This document shows positions 27,679 to 37,743 of a stretch of 64,000 nucleotides of DNA, piece by piece. The notes under the pieces are model-generated. The model was not told where the DNA came from. It was given only the letters and a program-made list of their open reading frames with translations, and made no database searches. Made by a program: the position numbers and the translations under genes. The stretch is from Sphingopyxis lindanitolerans (GTDB taxonomy: Bacteria > Pseudomonadota > Alphaproteobacteria > Sphingomonadales > Sphingomonadaceae), in NCBI RefSeq assembly GCF_002993885.1, contig NZ_CM009578.1, positions 2,626,009-2,690,008 of the forward strand. The letters run 5' to 3'. How positions within the stretch are numbered: position 1 is the stretch's first letter; every line of letters starts with the position of its first letter.

Positions 27679-27945
27679 TTACGCTCCGGGATGCGCCATG
27701 TGGTCGCCGGCCATCTTCTTCATACAGTCGGCCGGATTGGACTTCATCATGTCGCAGTTGCAGTCGGCCATTTGAGCCGGCCTGTCCTTGACCCAGACCC
27801 GAACCCGCGAGGTCGTGTTGGCCTTGTTCGGTCCGGGCACCTGGCGGGTCTGCCATTCATAATGGCCGCCGGACGCCTCTTGTGCGAGAACGGGGGCGGC
27901 AAGCGTTGCTGCCGCGAGCGCGGCAACGGCAAATATCGTCTTCAT
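27679..27945 (-). CDS. Small exported protein of the copper operon
   Basis: An 88-aa protein with signal peptide MKTIFAVAALAAATLAAPVLA-Q in front of a 67-residue mature chain. The mature part ends in a metal-binding-looking cluster: CNCDMMKSNPADCMKKMAGDHMAHPG, with three Cys, five Met and two His. I do not recognise a named family. Its position between copA and cusC and its Cys/Met content suggest a periplasmic copper carrier (inference). The 65-bp spacers on both sides suit a polycistronic operon. Confidence 0.75.
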   Translation of the reverse strand: MKTIFAVAALAAATLAAPVLAQEASGGHYEWQTRQVPGPNKANTTSRVRVWVKDRPAQMADCNCDMMKSNPADCMKKMAGDHMAHPGA

Positions 27946-28010
27946 GTCGAATTCCTCAGTTGAAAAGCTCGAAGATGCACGCCGGAACGGGCCGGCGCGC
28001 ATCGCGCAAT

Positions 28011-28376
28011 TCAGCCGAGAAGTAGGGGTGGATCGGGTTCTGGGCCAATTGTCCGGCCATTCAGCCGCCGGACGGGAAGCGGATCGAGCAAACCGGGGAT
28101 ATGAGCTTCGACCGTGAGCGGTATGGCCGCCGATACGACGGCAGGCGGCAGCGCGCAGCCCATCTTGGCGATGCAGTCGAGAGTGAGCCCCTGACAAGGC
28201 CCCTCGTCTTGCAACCTGTCGATCCCCATCATCTCCGCGCACTCGTCGCTCATCACCGGGGCGGCGATCTCCGTGCCCTGCATCGGCATCGCCGGCGCGG
28301 AAGCGAACGCAGCTTCCTGGGCCAGGAGACCCAGCAGGGCTCCAAAGAGGAGAAGGAGGGAGAAGCAGCGCTTCAT
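28011..28376 (-). CDS. Small exported protein with conserved Cys, copper operon
   Basis: A 121-aa protein with an N-terminal signal segment MKRCFSLLLLFGALLGLLAQ and cleavage near AFASA. The mature part has DECAEMMG, GPCQGLTLDCIAKMGCALPP and a C-terminal GPEPDPPLLLG. Four mature Cys and several Met could bind Cu(I) or form disulfides. No named family recognised; the tail resembles other small proteins found next to copper genes in alphaproteobacteria. The start was placed at the Met before the hydrophobic run; longer frames would add a hydrophilic N-terminus. Confidence 0.75.
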   Translation of the reverse strand: MKRCFSLLLLFGALLGLLAQEAAFASAPAMPMQGTEIAAPVMSDECAEMMGIDRLQDEGPCQGLTLDCIAKMGCALPPAVVSAAIPLTVEAHIPGLLDPLPVRRLNGRTIGPEPDPPLLLG

Positions 28377-28473
28377 GACGAAAGCATGATCCTTACTGAA
28401 ATCATCGTCAAACAGATTTTTGGGCATGAGGCGCCGGTCCATCGGCCGGACCGGCGGCGCCAACTATGGTCGC

Positions 28474-28932
28474 TCAAGCCTTCGGTTTGCGGGATGAACT
28501 GTGGAGGTTGATGATCTGCCATTTGCCGTCGGTCCATTTGAGGACGCTTGTTGTAACGCCATCGCGCGCGACAGTCTCGCCGCTCGGAAGGACGATCGTG
28601 TAGGAATAGGTCTCGGTTGCGATCGCGACGTCCCCTTCGCCCCGGACCGAAACTTTGTAGTCGCGGAAGGCGAAGGACTTGAACGCCTTGAGTTCGGGCG
28701 CAAGATGATGGTCGCGATAATGCGCGAAATTCCCTTCGATGCCGCCCGACTCGAATATCTGGGCGTCGGGCGCGAACAGCGCATCGACCCCCGACAGATC
28801 GCGGCTCTCGATCGCCTGCTTATATTGCGCCAGCGTCGCACTCGCCGCTTGATAATCCGGGGCCGGGGCCGCGTCGACGGGAACCGCCATGACCAGCGCG
28901 AGGCCGATCGCCGCAGATGTGATACATCTCAT
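28474..28932 (-). CDS. Exported NTF2-like (SnoaL/DUF4440) protein
   Basis: A 152-aa protein with a signal peptide (CITSAAIGLALVMAVPVDA-AP) and an NTF2-like cone fold: YKQAIESRDLSGVDALFAPDAQIFESGG, then the beta strands VRGEGDVAIATETYSYTIV and VLKWTDGKWQIINLHSS. Family members bind small ligands; no catalytic set can be assigned. Start at 28932 suits GGGAG seven bases upstream (an ATG at 28938 is too close). Follows the copA ATPase by 56 bp. Found next to copper genes in related bacteria as far as I recall. Confidence 0.85.
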   Translation of the reverse strand: MRCITSAAIGLALVMAVPVDAAPAPDYQAASATLAQYKQAIESRDLSGVDALFAPDAQIFESGGIEGNFAHYRDHHLAPELKAFKSFAFRDYKVSVRGEGDVAIATETYSYTIVLPSGETVARDGVTTSVLKWTDGKWQIINLHSSSRKPKA

Positions 28933-28988
28933 CCTCATTCTCCCTTTCCGTGCGGCGGCCGCGATGCGCGCCCGCCGCGATGTTTCGA

Positions 28989-31310
<2,322 letters not shown>

Positions 31311-31433
31311 CGTCACCGCTCCTGTCGCTAAAGCGTGCCCTTCGGCGGGGACGCGCACCCGCGCTGCGATCGGGTTCGCTCCCTACCGACGCCGTCTCTT
31401 CGCGGCACAAAATGGGGCCGCTTCTATCGATAC

Positions 31434-31467
31434 GCAAGAAAGGCCCCCGCCCCTCGGATTTTCTTGC
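31434..31467 (-). repeat. Inverted repeat between the methyltransferase and copA
   Basis: GCAAGAAA (31434-31441) pairs with TTTCTTGC (31460-31467) over an 18-base C-rich loop. It could be a weak terminator after the methyltransferase or a regulator site ahead of copA. Neither reading is secure. Confidence 0.35.
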
Positions 31468-31475
31468 ATACCCGA

Positions 31476-32153
31476 TCAGGCGTCGGACTTGCCCGCTCGC
31501 AGGATAGCGATCGTGCCGGTCGGCGTCGGAAAGGTCTCGATCTCGCGAATATCTCCAAAACCTGCCTCCCGCATCAGGACTGGCAGCATCCCGTCGGCGT
31601 TGGGCTGTGTATCGTGGACGCCATCGAGTTGCTGCACCGTCAGTCGAAACAGCAAACGCATGAAGCGGCTGCGCTGCTCTCCATAATCGGCGACATAAAG
31701 CTCGCCGCCGGGAGCGAGCTTGTGCCAAGCCTCGCGCAACAGGCGTGCCTTCTCTGTCAGCCCCACCTGGTGCAAGACCAGACAGATCGCGATCTTTGCC
31801 GGTGCCGGCCAGTGGGCGACGGTAGAAGCCGAGAGGAAACCGACGAGAAATTCCGGCGCCGGAACAAGCTGCGCGGTCTTGGCCCGGGCAATTCGTGTCG
31901 CGGCTTCATCGGGATCTATGCCTAGGTAGCGCACACCTTGGCTATGGCGTGCGATCGCCAGCGCGAGATTGCCCGTACCCGAACCAATGTCGAGAATGAC
32001 CTCGCCCTCGGTGAGAGCCATGTGGTAAACGAGGCGGTCGCGCCACACGCGCTCGCGCGTCGTCACGGCCAAGCCGAAATCATAAAGGGGTGTAAGTACG
32101 TGATAGCCTGCCGCCGGCGTGTAGGAACGCGGCGAGGGTTTCCTTTCGGGCAT
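31476..32153 (-). CDS. Class I SAM-dependent methyltransferase (module 2)
   Basis: A 225-aa Rossmann-fold methyltransferase: motif I ILDIGSGTGNLALAI, motif II YLGIDPDEAATRIARAK, then LVLHQVGLTEKARLL, VADYGEQRSRFMRLLF and QQLDGVHDTQPNADGMLP. It is a paralog of the protein at 16099-16764 and, like it, follows an AraC gene on the same strand. Substrate unknown. Located inside the copper operon region between AraC (module 2) and the copA ATPase. Confidence 0.87.
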   Translation of the reverse strand: MPERKPSPRSYTPAAGYHVLTPLYDFGLAVTTRERVWRDRLVYHMALTEGEVILDIGSGTGNLALAIARHSQGVRYLGIDPDEAATRIARAKTAQLVPAPEFLVGFLSASTVAHWPAPAKIAICLVLHQVGLTEKARLLREAWHKLAPGGELYVADYGEQRSRFMRLLFRLTVQQLDGVHDTQPNADGMLPVLMREAGFGDIREIETFPTPTGTIAILRAGKSDA

Positions 32154-32289
32154 GGTCCGTTTCCTTTTGGGCTTTTAGCCTGCCGCGGGGATTGCGATTG
32201 CGTACCGGCCTCGAGAAGCCGAATAGGGTCAGGCAAGGACACCGTCTTGAACGTTTCGCCGGAACAAGGCGACTCGACGCGGGACTTGC

Positions 32290-33015
32290 TCAGGGCACGA
32301 TTTCGAATGCGAAACCCACGAGGCCGGCAGAGGGCGTCACCCCGAGCCATTGGGCGCAGCGACGCGTGAAGTGCGATTGATCGGCAAAGCCTCCCGCCGC
32401 AGCCGCGTCGGCGAGGCCCCCGCCGCCGACCAGCGCTCGCATCGCCCGCTGGAGCTGGAGCCATTGCAGCAATTTCGCTGGAGGTACGCCAAAGTCCCGG
32501 CTGACGATTTCACGAAGGCGCGAGGGCGAGAGGCAGGCGACATCGGCAAGAGCGCGCGCGGTCGACACATCGCCGCGGTCCGCGAGCGCTAAGGACAGGC
32601 GTGCATCTACCGGATTCGCCTGCGACCGGGCGAGATAGTCGGACGCCCAGCGCTTCGCATCCGCGGCGCCTGCGATCCCGCCGAGGCCGGCCGTTTCCGC
32701 CGGCGCCAGCAGCACGGGTGCCGATCCGGCGGATAGGCGCGCATCGGCGCGAAATAGCGGATCGAGATAGAAAGATCGCACGACGGCACCCTCGGGTCCC
32801 AGGCGGTGGCGCACATGCGAGGGTATGGCGACCGCATGCCCGGTCGGCACCGTGATGTCGGCGTCGCCGGAAATCTCCAGATCGCACTCGACAGCGAGGC
32901 TGATCTGATGCGCCAGATGGTTATGGGGACGGCTGCTTCCAATGCGCGCATCGATCAACGCCCAGCCGGTCCCGAGCATGATCGAACCGGTCCAGGAAAC
33001 GTTGTTGGGGGTCAA
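32290..33015 (-). CDS. AraC-family transcriptional regulator (module 2)
   Basis: A 241-aa regulator. The N-terminal sensing part has PHNHLAHQISLAVE and PSHVRHRLGPEG, like the module 1 protein. The C-terminal DNA-binding part is ALADVACLSPSRLREIVSRDFGVPP and LADAAAAGGFADQSHFTRRCAQWLGV. It overlaps the end of copD by ATGA, so it is made with copC-copD, while the methyltransferase follows 136 bp downstream. It might couple copper status to the methyltransferase (inference). Confidence 0.86.
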   Translation of the reverse strand: MTPNNVSWTGSIMLGTGWALIDARIGSSRPHNHLAHQISLAVECDLEISGDADITVPTGHAVAIPSHVRHRLGPEGAVVRSFYLDPLFRADARLSAGSAPVLLAPAETAGLGGIAGAADAKRWASDYLARSQANPVDARLSLALADRGDVSTARALADVACLSPSRLREIVSRDFGVPPAKLLQWLQLQRAMRALVGGGGLADAAAAGGFADQSHFTRRCAQWLGVTPSAGLVGFAFEIVP

Positions 33016-33965
33016 ACCGGGAAAGGTTCGAGCGTGCCGAACCAGGCGACCAGCGCGAGTATGGAAAGTGCTGCCGCTGCTTCGAGGACCAAGCTCTTGC
33101 GCATGGCCGCGATCGCCCGGTCGGGATCGGCATCGACGCTTTCGGTATCGGCGTTGGCGATGGCCGCCGCAAGACCAGGTGTCAGCCGCCAGCGGTTGGC
33201 CGCTGCGAGCGCAAGCATCAGTGCGAACAGCGCGAGCTTGGCAAGGAGCAATTGTCCATAGGGGGAGCCAAGAGACCGGCCAACATTATCGACGCCGACG
33301 ATCAACTGGCTGTTGATGAGGCCGGTCGCGGCGATGACGAGGACGCAGATCGTGCCGACGAGCGAAAATTGCTCGAGGCTCCGCGCGGTAATGCTCAGTC
33401 CGCCCGGTATTTCGCGGATGCGCTGCGGCGAAATCAGCAGAAGGAAGGCGCCGATCGCGCCGACCCAGACGGCGGCTGCGATCATATGCAATATGTCGCT
33501 GATCCGGTGGACGGTGCCCGCAGTGCCTTCGGTCGCGCCCGCATGGCCGGACCATACCAGCGTTGCGACGGCAACCGAGCCGGCGGCCGCGACTATGGCC
33601 GCCGCCGTTGTCGGCCACCGGGTCATCCAGATGGCCGCCGCCAGCGCGAGCAAATGCGCAGCGCTCCGGTAGATCCAGCCCCACCCGACATCTGTCTCAC
33701 GAACGAGATCCCAGAAGGGCTGAAACTCCAGAGATAATAGGCCCACGCCCTGCATCGAAGCCGCGAGCACGCCCATCCCGAGAGCGGAAAGAAGCAGACC
33801 GGCGGCACAGAGCCATCGCTCGGCGCGCCAGATCGCGGCCATCGGTTGCGGCCCAAGGCGTTCGCTTCGTGTCAGCGCATAAAGCGGGAACGCAGCGAGA
33901 CCGGCAACAAGCATCAGGTCCGCATAGAGCGCGAACCTGATGCCGATCAGGACGGGATCGCCCAC
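33012..33965 (-). CDS. copD: Copper homeostasis membrane protein CopD
   Basis: A 317-aa inner-membrane protein of the CopD/PcoD family with about eight helices and conserved His in helices (ILHMIAAAVWVGAIGAFLLL, VHRISDILHM). It works with periplasmic CopC in copper uptake or handling. I chose the GTG at 33965, four bases after the copC stop; a 335-codon reading from ATG 34019 would run back through copC. C-terminal overlap with the AraC gene. Confidence 0.9.
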   Translation of the reverse strand: MGDPVLIGIRFALYADLMLVAGLAAFPLYALTRSERLGPQPMAAIWRAERWLCAAGLLLSALGMGVLAASMQGVGLLSLEFQPFWDLVRETDVGWGWIYRSAAHLLALAAAIWMTRWPTTAAAIVAAAGSVAVATLVWSGHAGATEGTAGTVHRISDILHMIAAAVWVGAIGAFLLLISPQRIREIPGGLSITARSLEQFSLVGTICVLVIAATGLINSQLIVGVDNVGRSLGSPYGQLLLAKLALFALMLALAAANRWRLTPGLAAAIANADTESVDADPDRAIAAMRKSLVLEAAAALSILALVAWFGTLEPFPV

Positions 33966-33969
33966 CGTC

Positions 33970-34353
33970 TTACTTGACGGTGAAGCTGAATTCGCTGCCC
34001 ATGCGGTGGGTGTCGGCACCCGCCGCCGACCATTTGACCTTGTAGGTCCCGGGCGTCAGCGGCCGCTTGAGCATGAGCGTCGCCGACTTGCCGTCTTTGC
34101 CCATCATCGACGAGTAAGGCACCTTCATCGGCGCATGATTGGCCATGCCGGGCATTCCGGTCATGACAAGCTCGGTCTTGAGGGTCGAGGCGACCACCTT
34201 TTCGTTGAACTTGAGATTGACCGACGTGACCTTCGAAACGGTCGAATTGGCGGCCGGCGTCGAGCCGATGAGCTTGGTGTGCGCGCTCGCCGCGGCCGGC
34301 ATGAGGAGCAGGGCGAAAGCCGCCGCTGCTGAGGGGAGAAGAGACTTGAACAT
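33970..34353 (-). CDS. copC: Periplasmic copper-binding protein CopC
   Basis: A 127-aa exported CopC-family protein. Signal peptide MFKSLLPSAAAAFALLLMPAAASA leaves His1 of the mature protein (HTKLIGSTPAANSTV), the usual Cu(II) ligand, with a second site formed around TGMPGMANHAPMKVPYSSMMGK (Met-rich, Cu(I)) and the C-terminal GADTHRMGSEFSF. A GGAGGT ribosome site is present. First gene of the minus-strand copCD operon and divergent from the cnrYXH-like genes. Confidence 0.93.
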   Translation of the reverse strand: MFKSLLPSAAAAFALLLMPAAASAHTKLIGSTPAANSTVSKVTSVNLKFNEKVVASTLKTELVMTGMPGMANHAPMKVPYSSMMGKDGKSATLMLKRPLTPGTYKVKWSAAGADTHRMGSEFSFTVK

Positions 34354-34411
34354 AACCACCTCCAATTGCGTGTCTGTCCTGCTAATACGCAGCATGTCGG
34401 CATGGCCCTCA

Positions 34412-34433
34412 AATATTCTGGGATAATATTCTG
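34412..34433. repeat. Direct repeat in the copC/cnrY-like divergent promoter region
   Basis: AATATTCTG occurs twice (34412-34420 and 34425-34433), 13 bp apart, in an A/T-rich island within GC-rich DNA. Placement between divergent operons suggests a transcription-factor site; the factor is unknown. Confidence 0.55.
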
Positions 34434-34496
34434 TTGTGAGGGGTGGAGCGCTTCGGCGCGTATGTACATTGATGGAAAGGTTTGAAGAGACGATCG

Positions 34497-34763
34497 ATGG
34501 ATGAGGAGCTTCGCATTTTGGACAGGATCGATCTGCCTGCAGCGCTCGACGCGCTGGACGATCGCATCATGGGCGCATTGGCGATCCGCGGGCGCGAAGC
34601 GTTGGCGACGCGCCGCCTGATGGCGTTGGCGGCCTTTGTCTCGCTCGGTGGCGGCATTATCGTGGGCAGCGCGGTCTCCCAGCCAGCGGTCGCGGCGAGC
34701 CCCCTAACCCCGTTCGGTCCGCCTAGCGCGTTGGCACCCTCCACCTTGCTGGGAACGCAGTAG
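34497..34763 (+). CDS. CnrY-like membrane-anchored anti-sigma factor (by position)
   Basis: An 88-aa protein with a 40-residue acidic/basic cytosolic N-terminus (MDEELRILDRIDLPAALDALDDR) and a single membrane helix (ALAAFVSLGGGIIVGSAV), then a short periplasmic tail. CnrY of Cupriavidus is 95 aa with the same topology, and its N-terminal helices clamp the sigma factor. Sequence identity is low by eye; the call rests on gene order Y-X-H, topology and size. It starts the plus-strand operon facing copC. Confidence 0.65.
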   Translation: MDEELRILDRIDLPAALDALDDRIMGALAIRGREALATRRLMALAAFVSLGGGIIVGSAVSQPAVAASPLTPFGPPSALAPSTLLGTQ

Positions 34764-34765
34764 CG

Positions 34766-35203
34766 ATGCCGTCGCGCCGCCTATTGCTCGTGGGTCTCAT
34801 TGCATTCGCCGCTGCCATCGCCGGCGTATTCGTCGGGCGCATCGTATCGGACGCGCCCAGAGCGAGCGAAACCGAACTTCATGCGCTTCTCCACGGCAAA
34901 CTCGATATGACGACGGAGCAGCAAGCGAAGCTTGAGCGCATCGAGGCCGACTTCGCAGGGCGCCGCCGGGCGCTCGAGCTCGAGATGCGCGCCGCCAATG
35001 TCCGTCTCGCGCAGGCGATCGAAGCCGAACATGGCTATGGGCCGCGCGTCACCGAGGCGATTGACCATACCCATGAGGTGATGGGGACTTTGCAGAAGGA
35101 AACGCTCCAGCATCTTTTCGCGATGCGCGGGGTCCTGTCCCCCGATCAGGCGGAAATGTTCGACAAGAGCGTGGTCAAGGCGCTGACCGCCGATGCGCGG
35201 TGA
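34766..35203 (+). CDS. CnrX-like periplasmic metal sensor
   Basis: A 145-aa membrane-anchored sensor of the 'periplasmic heavy metal sensor' family. After an N-terminal helix (residues 6-26) comes a four-helix hooked bundle. The metal ligands of CnrX appear with the same spacing: His39 and His43 (LHALLH), Glu60, His116 and Met120 (QHLFAM), corresponding to H42, H46, E63, H119 and M123. In CnrX these bind Ni(II)/Co(II), and binding releases the sigma factor. Start two bases after the upstream gene; overlaps the sigma gene by GTGA. Confidence 0.85.
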   Translation: MPSRRLLLVGLIAFAAAIAGVFVGRIVSDAPRASETELHALLHGKLDMTTEQQAKLERIEADFAGRRRALELEMRAANVRLAQAIEAEHGYGPRVTEAIDHTHEVMGTLQKETLQHLFAMRGVLSPDQAEMFDKSVVKALTADAR

Positions 35204-35784
35204 CCGCCGACCTATCGCAGTGTAGCGACCAGGAACTGGCGATTCTCGCCCGCGCGCACCGCGAGGAAGCCTGTCGCGAATTGTTGCGCCGGTACAAGAC
35301 AGGCGTCTATCGGCTCATCGTCAAGCAGATCGGCGATGCCGACGAGGCGATGGACCTGACGCAGGAAAGCTTCGTAGCCGGCTTCTCGGCGCTCGATCGC
35401 TATGATGGCGATCGATCGTTCCGGACGTGGATTGCCCGCATCGCGCTCAACAAATGTCGCGACTGGGCTCGCCGACGGAAGGTGCGTGCCTTTTTCTCCC
35501 GCGCGCTTCCGCTCGAAAGCGCGCAGCATGTGGCGAGCGATGGCCCCACACCCGATTCCGAGGCGACCGACAAGCGCGAGCTTGCGAGAGTTCGCGGGGC
35601 GATTGATCTGCTGCCGCAGAATTTACGCGAGGTACTTCTTCTCCGCGGTGTCGATGATGTGAGCCAAGCTGAAACCGCAGTGATTCTGCGGGTCAGCGAG
35701 AAGACCGTCGAGACCCGCCTCTACCGTGCGCGCACCAAGCTCAGGGAATTGCTCGCCGGAACATCCGCGAATGCGCGGGGTTGA
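35200..35784 (+). CDS. ECF sigma factor (CnrH-like)
   Basis: A 194-aa sigma-70 family factor of the extracytoplasmic-function type. Region 2 is EEACRELLRRYKTGVYRLIVKQIGDADEAMDLTQESF, followed by FRTWIARIALNKCRDWARRR. Region 4 is LLPQNLREVLLLRGVDDVSQAETAVILRVSEKTVETRLYRARTKLREL. It starts with GTG in a 4-base overlap with the sensor gene. Probably held by the CnrY-like protein and released on metal binding; the target promoters are not known, but copAB just downstream and the copC promoter region are candidates. Confidence 0.92.
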   Translation: MTADLSQCSDQELAILARAHREEACRELLRRYKTGVYRLIVKQIGDADEAMDLTQESFVAGFSALDRYDGDRSFRTWIARIALNKCRDWARRRKVRAFFSRALPLESAQHVASDGPTPDSEATDKRELARVRGAIDLLPQNLREVLLLRGVDDVSQAETAVILRVSEKTVETRLYRARTKLRELLAGTSANARG

Positions 35785-35810
35785 TATTTGGACCGCTCAT
35801 TCAGGCGGTG

Positions 35811-35841
35811 GCCCCTCATCGTGGCATTTTTATTGAGGGGC
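35811..35841 (+). terminator. Hairpin after the sigma factor gene
   Basis: GCCCCTCA (35811-35818) pairs with TGAGGGGC (35834-35841) over a 15-base loop containing a TTTTT run. It may reduce read-through into the copper oxidase gene or act in its leader. The loop is long, so strength is doubtful. Confidence 0.4.
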
Positions 35842-35895
35842 GACCGTCTCGCCTGCGTATGGCTTTAGGAACAGTCAGCAACGGTCGGAAAGAAT

Positions 35896-37743
35896 ATGCA
35901 GATGGAAAGGCGTCGGTTCGTCAGTGGAGCTTTAGGCGGCGGCGCGGCCGCGGCGATGGCCGCATGGTTCCCGGCCTGGGCACAGCCGGTCTCGTCGGGG
36001 ATCACCGCGCCCTTGCCCACCGTATCCGGCAACGACATCACCCTGCGCATTGCGCGGCAGACGATGCGGATCGACGGCAGGCTCAGTCGTGCCATCGGGA
36101 TCAACGGCACGGTGCCGGCGCCGCTTGTCCGGCTGAAGGAAGGACAGACCGCACGCCTCACCGTCGTCAACGATCTTGACGAAGACAGCTCGATCCACTG
36201 GCACGGCCTGATCCTGCCCTTTCAGATGGACGGCGTACCCGGCGTCAGTTTTCCCGGCATCAGGCCGCGCTCCAAATTCGTTTATGAATTCCCGGTCGTT
36301 CAGTCGGGCACCTATTGGTATCACAGCCATTCGGGGCTTCAGGAGCAACTCGGCCACTACGGGCCGATCGTCATCGACCCCGCCGGCGGCGACCCGATCG
36401 GTTACGACCGTGAGCATGTTGTGGTGCTGTCGGACCACAGCCAGATTTCGCCCGAGGCGATCTTCCGCAAGCTCAAGGTCAATCCCGGCCATTTCAATAT
36501 GCAGCGCCAGACTCTGTCGGGGTTGCTCGCGGGCAAGGACCAGTCGCTGAAGGAACGCGTCGAATGGGGCGCGATGCGGATGGACCCGACCGACGTCGCG
36601 GATGTCAACGGATCCACATACACCTTCCTCGTCAATGGCCACGGCCCGCGCGACAATTGGACCGCGCTGTTCAACCCGGGCGAGCGTGTGCGGCTACGCA
36701 TCGTCAATGCCTCGGCGATGACGATCTTCAATGTCCGCATTCCGGGCCTTCGGATGACCGTCGTGCAGGCCGACGGGCTCAATGTCGTGCCGACCGAGAT
36801 CGACGAATTCCAGATTGCCGTTGCCGAAACCTACGACGTCGTCGTGACCCCGGTGGAGGACCGCGCCTACACGCTGGTCGCCGAGGCGAACGACCGGTCG
36901 GGCATGGGGCGTGCGACGCTCGCGCCGCGCGCCGGCATGGTCGCCGAGGTTCCGCCGCTCCGCGAACGGCCGCTCGCCACCATGAAGGACATGGGGATGG
37001 GCGATATGGATATGTCGGGCGGCTCGATGGCCGGCATGGACCATTCAGGCGGCGAAGACATGGGCGCCATGCCCATGCCGGCGGGCGACCCCTCCTGCTC
37101 TCCCGAACATGCCAAGATGGGCCATTGCACGCCCGCGGGCGAAGCCGGCTCGATGGCGGGCATGGATCATGGATCGGGTGGCATGCAGCACAGCATGCGC
37201 GACTTCAGCGTTGCGCCGCAGGTCAAGCGTGACCCCAGCGTCCAGACGATCTCGCCTATGCCGGTCGATCGCATGGGCGAGCCGGGGCAGGGGCTCGAGG
37301 ATGTCGGGCACAAGGTGCTGACCTACCACGATCTTGTGGCGCTCGAACGCAATCCCGACGTGCGCGCCGCCGAGCGGTCGCTCGACATCCATCTGACCGG
37401 CAATATGGAACGCTTCATGTGGTCGTTCGATGGCGTGAAGATGTCCGACCATCATGAGCCTATTCCCTTCATCGAAGGCGAGCGGGTGCGGATCAAGCTC
37501 ATCAATGATTCGATGATGAGCCACCCCATCCATCTGCATGGTCATTTCTTCGAACTGGTGACGGGCAAGGGCGACCGTTCGCCGCGCAAGCACACCGTAC
37601 TTGTCCAGCCCGGGGGAATCGCGACCTTCGATTTCACCGCCGACGCGGTCGGTGATTGGGCGTTCCACTGTCACCTTCTCTACCATATGCACGCCGGGAT
37701 GATGCGCGTCGTCAGCGTTCGCCCGAAGGGAGACATGCAATGA
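35896..37743 (+). CDS. copA: Periplasmic multicopper oxidase CopA (PcoA family)
   Basis: A 615-aa copper-resistance oxidase exported by Tat (RRRFVSGALGG signal). It oxidises Cu(I) in the periplasm and stores copper. Ligand motifs: HWHG and YWYHSHSG for type 2/3 copper in the first cupredoxin domain; HPIHLHGHFFEL and HCHLLYHMHAGM in the last. A Met/His-rich insert (about residues 355-435) holds many MxxM and DMGMGDM runs and one CSPEHAKMGHCTP motif shared with CopB. Distinct from the P-type ATPase called copA at 29-31 kb. Overlaps copB by ATGA. Confidence 0.95.
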   Translation: MQMERRRFVSGALGGGAAAAMAAWFPAWAQPVSSGITAPLPTVSGNDITLRIARQTMRIDGRLSRAIGINGTVPAPLVRLKEGQTARLTVVNDLDEDSSIHWHGLILPFQMDGVPGVSFPGIRPRSKFVYEFPVVQSGTYWYHSHSGLQEQLGHYGPIVIDPAGGDPIGYDREHVVVLSDHSQISPEAIFRKLKVNPGHFNMQRQTLSGLLAGKDQSLKERVEWGAMRMDPTDVADVNGSTYTFLVNGHGPRDNWTALFNPGERVRLRIVNASAMTIFNVRIPGLRMTVVQADGLNVVPTEIDEFQIAVAETYDVVVTPVEDRAYTLVAEANDRSGMGRATLAPRAGMVAEVPPLRERPLATMKDMGMGDMDMSGGSMAGMDHSGGEDMGAMPMPAGDPSCSPEHAKMGHCTPAGEAGSMAGMDHGSGGMQHSMRDFSVAPQVKRDPSVQTISPMPVDRMGEPGQGLEDVGHKVLTYHDLVALERNPDVRAAERSLDIHLTGNMERFMWSFDGVKMSDHHEPIPFIEGERVRIKLINDSMMSHPIHLHGHFFELVTGKGDRSPRKHTVLVQPGGIATFDFTADAVGDWAFHCHLLYHMHAGMMRVVSVRPKGDMQ

